Assembly: GCA_009781115.1 (NCBI GenBank)
Contig: WQYT01000012.1
Span: 1 to 35,617 of the forward strand
Reading direction: 5' to 3'
DNA length: 35,617 bases
DNA from: Coriobacteriia bacterium
GTDB taxonomy: Bacteria > Actinomycetota > Coriobacteriia > WRKU01 > WQUG01
The notes beneath the pieces were generated by a model, which did not search any database, was not told the DNA's origin, and saw nothing but the letters and a program-made list of their open reading frames with translations. Both the position numbers and the translations under genes were made by a program. The stretch's first letter is position 1. Every line of letters begins with the position of its first letter. Of the stretch, positions 31,589-35,617 are shown one piece after another.

Positions 31589-33115
31589 ATGACGATCCCG
31601 ATTTCTCTTTCAAAACTACTTGAAGGGCGCATTGTTGAACAGGCTCGTATTGAGTATAAAGCTGGATGGAATCCTGAAGACGTTATCCATACGCTTTGTG
31701 CGTTTGCCAATGACTATACCAACCTTGGAGGCGGATATATCGTGATCGGCGTGGAGGAAGAGAATGGACTGCCTAAACGCCCGGTGAAAGGAATTGAAGA
31801 AAACCAGATCGATAGGATTCAGAAAGAGCTTCTGAGTCTCGGACACAAGATCCACCCCAATTATTTCCCAGAGTGTGAACTGGCGCGCTATAACGGAAAG
31901 CTCCTTATGATGATCTGGGCGCCGGGGGGTTATGACCGCCCTTATCAGGCCCCGGTATCGCTCTCATCATCAAACAAAGAGCAGGCGTGCTACATTCGCC
32001 GTTTCTCCAGCACGGTTAAAGCCAATAGAAATGAAGCCCGGCAGCTCAACGAGCTAAGTGAGGTTACGCCCTTTGATGATCGTGTCAATCTCTCAGCTTC
32101 GCTTACTGATATGAAGAGAAGTCGGATGCTTGAGTATCTGAGTGAAGTTGGCAGCGCTCTTCTGGCCCAGGAAAGCGATATGAGTACGACTGAACTTGCA
32201 GTGTCACTTCATGTTGCAAGAGGTTCAGTTGAGGATATGAGACCGCTGAACGTTGGCCTGATGTTTTTTGCTGATGATCCGGCGGAATACTTCCGTTATG
32301 CGCGTATCGAAGTGGTGGACATTCCGGATCCCACGGGGCAGGGCATGATAGAGCGTACCTTCACGGGGCCTATAAATGTGCAATTGAGAAACGCGTTGCT
32401 CTACATCAAGAGCAATGTGATTGCTGAGATGGTGAAGAAAGTACCAGGGCAGGCTGAGGCTGAGCGGCGTTTCAACTATCCTTATGAGGCTATCGAGGAG
32501 GCTTTGGTTAACGCAATTTATCACAAAAGTTATCAGATTCCGGAGCCGATAACCGTACGGATCGAGCGCGACAATCTGAGCATCCTCAGTCTTCCGGGGC
32601 CTGACCCATCTATCACTGATGAAGATCTGGAAGTGTATCATCTGGTTGCGACGCACAATCGCAACAGGAGGATAGGGGAGTTCTTAAAAGAGATAGAGAT
32701 GACTGAGGGGCGCAATACCGGTGTTCCTACCATGGTCACTGCCTTGGAGCGCAACGACTCTGAGCCGCCGCTTTTCCAGACTGATATCGCGCGCAGCTAT
32801 TTCAGAGTAACTTTCAAGATCCACGAGTGGTTCTTGACAGAAGCCAACCAAGGGGCTGATGGGGATTGGTTAGGTAGTGGTGCACCAAAAAAACGCAAGA
32901 ATCGGGAGCAGATTAAGGTTGAAGTATTAGAACTGCTTGAAACAGGCGACTATTCCAGGCGAGATGTGTATGCAGAGTTGGGCTATGCTGGAAGCCCATC
33001 GGCCTCGTTTATACAAGCTGTTGAGGAGCTGGTGTCGAGCGGTCAGGTGGGCTATACAAGTAAGAATCCACAAGCATCGACCGCGAAACTCACGCTACTA
33101 ACTGGTGGGCGATGA
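31589..33115 (+). CDS. AlbA_2/HATPase_c_4 family transcriptional regulator-like protein
   Basis: A 508-residue protein. The AlbA_2 (Schlafen-like) domain occupies about 10-150 with EYKAGWNPEDVIHTLCAFAN and GGGYIVIGVEE. A HATPase_c_4-type region follows (about 210-420) with YPYEAIEEALVNAIYHK, ILSLPGPDP and GEFLKEIEMTEGRNTGVPTM. A C-terminal winged helix (about 435-505) follows. Such proteins are common accessory and defence-region genes of uncertain function. GGAGGGCAG precedes the ATG. The last codons extend 13 bp into the opposite-strand tRNA-Val, an unusual arrangement for a normal chromosomal gene. Confidence 0.88.
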   Translation: MTIPISLSKLLEGRIVEQARIEYKAGWNPEDVIHTLCAFANDYTNLGGGYIVIGVEEENGLPKRPVKGIEENQIDRIQKELLSLGHKIHPNYFPECELARYNGKLLMMIWAPGGYDRPYQAPVSLSSSNKEQACYIRRFSSTVKANRNEARQLNELSEVTPFDDRVNLSASLTDMKRSRMLEYLSEVGSALLAQESDMSTTELAVSLHVARGSVEDMRPLNVGLMFFADDPAEYFRYARIEVVDIPDPTGQGMIERTFTGPINVQLRNALLYIKSNVIAEMVKKVPGQAEAERRFNYPYEAIEEALVNAIYHKSYQIPEPITVRIERDNLSILSLPGPDPSITDEDLEVYHLVATHNRNRRIGEFLKEIEMTEGRNTGVPTMVTALERNDSEPPLFQTDIARSYFRVTFKIHEWFLTEANQGADGDWLGSGAPKKRKNREQIKVEVLELLETGDYSRRDVYAELGYAGSPSASFIQAVEELVSSGQVGYTSKNPQASTAKLTLLTGGR

Positions 33116-33177
33116 GGGATTTGAACCCCCGACCTTGGCCTTGTAAGGGCCCTGCGCTCCCGCTGCGCCAATCGCCC
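33103..33177 (-). tRNA. tRNA-Val (UAC)
   Basis: Read on the minus strand: acceptor GGGCGAT pairs with ATCGCCC, D arm GCGC/GCGC, anticodon loop CTTACAA giving UAC, T arm GGGGGTTCAAATCCC, encoded CCA at the 3' end. The 3' end overlaps the last 13 bp of the opposite-strand gene. Confidence 0.95.
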
Positions 33178-33281
33178 ACATCTAACAACAATGTGCGACC
33201 GGCCTGTGGGAGGCCGACCTCTCGCTCTCAAATCAAACCGGAGGGTCGCGCCAGCAGCGCGGGCCGCTCCAGAGGATTAGC

Positions 33282-33357
33282 TGGTGCCCCCGACGGAATT
33301 CGAATCCGTGTTGCCGCCTTGAAAGGGCGGTGACCTTGGCCACTAGTCTACGGGGGC
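33282..33357 (-). tRNA. tRNA-Glu (UUC)
   Basis: Acceptor GCCCCCG pairs with CGGGGGC, anticodon loop CTTTCAA giving UUC, T arm with GGATTCGAATTCC, encoded CCA. It is 104 bp from tRNA-Val and 6 bp from tRNA-Lys, all on the minus strand. Confidence 0.95.
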
Positions 33358-33363
33358 CGGTTG

Positions 33364-33439
33364 TGGTGCGCCATGTAGGAATCGAACCTACGACCTTAGG
33401 ATTAAAAGTCCTCTGCTCTGCCAACTGAGCTAATGGCGC
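33364..33439 (-). tRNA. tRNA-Lys (UUU)
   Basis: Acceptor GCGCCAT pairs with ATGGCGC, D arm with AGCTCAGTTGG, anticodon loop CTTTTAA giving UUU, T arm GTAGGTTCGATTCCTAC, encoded CCA. First in the three-tRNA transcript. Confidence 0.95.
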
Positions 33440-33530
33440 GTATTGTCAAAGCTGTGGCGTCCGGCCCGGCAATACGGGCCGCGTTACACAGCGGATACCT
33501 AGTTTATCGGGTTGTGGGGGTAACTTCAAG

Positions 33531-33542
33531 TATAATGGGCAC
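33531..33542 (+). promoter_or_regulatory. -10 box of a likely leaderless mscS transcript
   Basis: A consensus TATAAT at 33531-33536 is followed by exactly six bases and the ATG at 33543, with no ribosome site between. The -35 region is poor. The same spacing is found at 7256-7268. Confidence 0.6.
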
Positions 33543-34625
33543 ATGTCTCCTGCGTTATCCACATTCACTACGCGTTACGGCGTCGCTATTCTGTACTTCG
33601 CTAGCTTCCTGCTGGTTGGTATTCTGCTGGATCAGGCGCTTGGGGCGTTTCTGCGATCGACGCTTCTGCGGCGGACCGGTCGTCTGTTCTCTGCCGTGGT
33701 TCGCAGCCTGCGAGGTATTATCAGCCTCTCTCTGGGGCTGATCGGGGTGTGGATTGCGTTTGGCAGGACCAAAGCGTTTCTGAAGGAAGTGAGCAAGGAT
33801 CTTTATGCCAAGGAGCCTGCCGGTTATCTTTCAGGCCTGATTTCGCATTGGCTCACCGTACTGACCATCTTGCTCATCACGATCTTTCTGGCGCGCCTGA
33901 TCGGGCGCTTCATCAGCTACTACACGGCCAGTGACGGTTCGCGCATCCCGGCAAGCAGCATTTTTACGAACCTGGTCAAAGTGGTCATCTATATCATTGG
34001 CGTCGCGCTTATCCTCAGCCAGTTGGGGGTTTCGCTCACGCCGATCATCACCACGCTGGGCATCGGGGGCGTGGCTATTGGTTTGGCGCTTCAGCCCACG
34101 CTGGGTAACCTGTTTGCGGGCATCCAGATCGTGAGCTCGCATCAGATCGAGCCGGGCGACTTTGTGCGTTTGGCTTCCGGCGACGAGGGCACGGTCGAGG
34201 ATGTAACCTGGTCAAATACCACCATCCGCAAAATTACGAGCGAGTTGATCGTCGTGCCAAACTCAGTCCTGGGCCAGGAGCCCGTTATCAACTTCAGCCG
34301 CAATAACCATCAGCATACGCTGGTCGTGCCCGGCATGGTGGTCGTCGGCACCGACGTGCTGCGCCTGGAGCGGGTTGTGCGCGAGGTCGCCAACGAGATC
34401 ATGGCCAGCTCACACTACACCTACAAGGGAGCGACGCCGGCGTTTCGCCTGACGGCTACGACCGCCGGTGGCATCAGCTTCAACACGATCCTGCCGATCA
34501 TCAGCTATCGCAGCGAACCTGTGGTGAGATCGGAGTTCCTGGAGCTGTTGGTCGAGCGCTTCGCAGCCGAGCATATCGAGCTGGCTCGTCCGCTGCTGGC
34601 GGCAACGTCAACACCTGCTCAATAG
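33543..34625 (+). CDS. MscS-family mechanosensitive ion channel
   Basis: A 360-residue channel. Five hydrophobic segments span about 10-215, including LGLIGVWIAFG, WLTVLTILLITIFLARLIG, LVKVVIYIIGVALILSQLG and the pore helix region GIGGVAIGLALQPTLGNLFAGI. The soluble beta domain follows with QIEPGDFVRL, GTVEDVTWSNTTIRKI and VPNSVLGQEPVINFS, the standard MscS signature. It relieves osmotic pressure. Start at 33543 lies 6 nt after TATAAT. Confidence 0.93.
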   Translation: MSPALSTFTTRYGVAILYFASFLLVGILLDQALGAFLRSTLLRRTGRLFSAVVRSLRGIISLSLGLIGVWIAFGRTKAFLKEVSKDLYAKEPAGYLSGLISHWLTVLTILLITIFLARLIGRFISYYTASDGSRIPASSIFTNLVKVVIYIIGVALILSQLGVSLTPIITTLGIGGVAIGLALQPTLGNLFAGIQIVSSHQIEPGDFVRLASGDEGTVEDVTWSNTTIRKITSELIVVPNSVLGQEPVINFSRNNHQHTLVVPGMVVVGTDVLRLERVVREVANEIMASSHYTYKGATPAFRLTATTAGGISFNTILPIISYRSEPVVRSEFLELLVERFAAEHIELARPLLAATSTPAQ

Positions 34626-34663
34626 TTTCACCGCTCGCACATTGCGCGCTTTTCATCAGATAA

Positions 34664-34773
34664 TGCATCGAATTTGCGGTTATTGGGTGGATATTTGGCT
34701 GCTGGCACCTGAATAAGGTCTTTCCAGCCACAAATCGGTAGAAAATCCACCCGATAACCGCAAATTCGATGCA
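34664..34773. repeat. 110-bp stem-loop element with 29-bp inverted arms
   Basis: The arm at 34664-34692 (TGCATCGAATTTGCGGTTAT..GGGTGGAT) is the reverse complement of 34745-34773 with one mismatch. A secondary stem (TTTGGCTG facing CAGCCACAAA) lies in the 52-bp loop. It sits between convergent mscS and purB. This may be a MITE-like non-autonomous element, or a bidirectional terminator; there is no target-site duplication that I can confirm. Confidence 0.8.
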
Positions 34774-34811
34774 AAAAGTTCCAGAAAAGTGTTTTGTGGT
34801 CACAACATAGC

Positions 34812-34843
34812 CTGGATCCTGTGACTGACGCCCGTGATGACGA
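34812..34843. repeat. GGATCCTG stem-loop repeat, copy 2 (degenerate)
   Basis: CTGGATCCTGTGACT and GTGATGACGA match the ends of the 26244-26275 element, but the right stem arm has changed (CCGTGATG rather than CAGGATG). Confidence 0.45.
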
Positions 34844-34871
34844 AGGGACTCGGTGCTGCGTGACAGAGGGG

Positions 34872-35617
34872 CTAAACTTCCAGGGCGGCGATGCGCTCGA
34901 AGATGGGATCCGTGCGGCCCAGGAACGCCCAGGGGTCACAGATCTTTGCCAGCTCATCGGCGCTCAGCGGGCAGCGCTCGTCGGCGACCAGGCGCTCCGG
35001 GAAGCTCGCTCCCTCGCGCGCCTGCTGGATGTCGGCCCAGACGGCCATCGCGTTGTCCTGCACGATCGCGTAGGCGTCCTCGCGCAGCATGTCCGTGTCG
35101 ACCAACGCCAGCAGCACCCGCGACGAATAGATGAGTCCCCGCGTGCGGTTCAGGTTGGCGAGCATGCTCTCCGGATACAGCACCAGCCCGTCCAGGATCC
35201 ACAGCAGCTTGTCCAGCATGTAGTCGAGCGCGGTGGTCGAGTCCGCCAGCACGACGCGCTCGGCGCCGGAGTGCGAGATGTCGCGCTCGTGCCACAGCGC
35301 CACGTCGTCGAAGCCGACCTGCGCGTTGGCCTTGACCACGCGCGCCAGGCCGCAGACGCGCTCGCTCGTGATGGGGTTGCGCTTATGCGGCATCGCGGAG
35401 CTACCCTTCTGACCTGCGGTAAAGGGCTCCTCAGCCTCCAGCGTGTCGGTCTTCTGCAGCGCGCGGACCTCGGTGGCGATCTCCTCTGCGGTTGCAGCGA
35501 TCGTGGCCAAAGTCGCCAGGTAGAACGCGTGGCGGTCGCGGGCGATGACCTGGGTGGAGAGCGGGTCTGGCACAAGCCCCAGCGCGGCGCAGACGTGCGC
35601 CTCAACGCTCGGATCGA
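34872..35617 (-). CDS. purB: Adenylosuccinate lyase, 5' end beyond the window
   Basis: The visible 248 codons (about the C-terminal half) include the superfamily signature GSSAMPHKRNP with the catalytic Ser loop, and DISHSGAERVVLADSTTALDYML. It splits fumarate from adenylosuccinate and SAICAR in purine synthesis. The frame stays open to the right edge, so the start is missing. GC-rich, like serA. No odd features in the visible part. Confidence 0.95.
   Translation of the reverse strand, partial: DPSVEAHVCAALGLVPDPLSTQVIARDRHAFYLATLATIAATAEEIATEVRALQKTDTLEAEEPFTAGQKGSSAMPHKRNPITSERVCGLARVVKANAQVGFDDVALWHERDISHSGAERVVLADSTTALDYMLDKLLWILDGLVLYPESMLANLNRTRGLIYSSRVLLALVDTDMLREDAYAIVQDNAMAVWADIQQAREGASFPERLVADERCPLSADELAKICDPWAFLGRTDPIFERIAALEV

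Overview
The window looks like a bacterial chromosome of moderately high GC. I suspect an anaerobic Actinomycetota of the Coriobacteriia type. That is inference from the mixture of gene families (O2-sensitive radical SAM and U32 enzymes, a cobalamin riboswitch), from -10 boxes placed exactly 6 nt before start codons as in leaderless genes, and from small exported lipoprotein and TPR genes; no marker gene proves it. Housekeeping anchors are serA and serC (17.6-20.0 kb), tRNA-Val, tRNA-Glu and tRNA-Lys (33.1-33.4 kb), an MscS channel, and the 3' part of purB at the right edge.

Region 1 (1-6910, minus strand): a tightly coupled seven-gene operon read from 6910 to 368. In order it encodes a Tat-signal PqqD-like protein, a radical SAM/SPASM maturase, a 181-residue Cys-rich candidate precursor with seven C-x-C motifs, a membrane-anchored TPR protein, a class B (B12-binding type) radical SAM enzyme, a U32 family protein with the four-Cys cluster pattern, and a second, diverged U32-like protein. 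It looks like an undescribed RiPP-type pathway and is the most interesting system here. Just downstream on the same strand is the 5' part of a cobalamin riboswitch whose gene lies beyond the left edge; this fits a B12-using neighbourhood.

Region 2 (7268-17402, plus): a composite type I restriction-modification defence operon, half-size hsdS, hsdM, an OLD-family ATPase/TOPRIM nuclease, full-size hsdS, a DUF3800 gene, hsdR, and a YgjP-like metallopeptidase. The middle three genes are visibly AT-richer than hsdM and hsdR, as if inserted as cargo. A 313-bp gap before hsdR holds a structured RNA-like element flanked by 16-bp direct repeats. Three 33-bp-spaced repeats resembling IS21-type ends follow the operon.

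Region 3 (17.6-20.1 kb, minus): serC and serA with a good promoter, a near-perfect palindromic operator at the transcription start, and a stem-loop between them. Region 4 (20.2-23.9 kb, plus): a lipoprotein and four membrane or unknown genes, the last interrupted by an in-frame amber codon.

Region 5 (23.9-33.1 kb): a patchwork of accessory genes: a RelBE-type toxin-antitoxin pair abutting a 5'-truncated AAA ATPase, a TPR protein, a winged-helix plus nucleotidyltransferase pair with its own palindromic operator (AbiE-like logic), an orphan HipA-like kinase, a PstS-like binding protein with a secreted partner, and an AlbA_2/HATPase regulator whose 3' end runs into tRNA-Val. Small repeat elements (GTGACA palindromes, GGATCCTG stem-loops, 6-, 9- and 12-bp tandem repeats) are scattered between genes. 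Region 6 (33.1-35.6 kb): three tRNAs, mscS, a 110-bp inverted-repeat element and partial purB.
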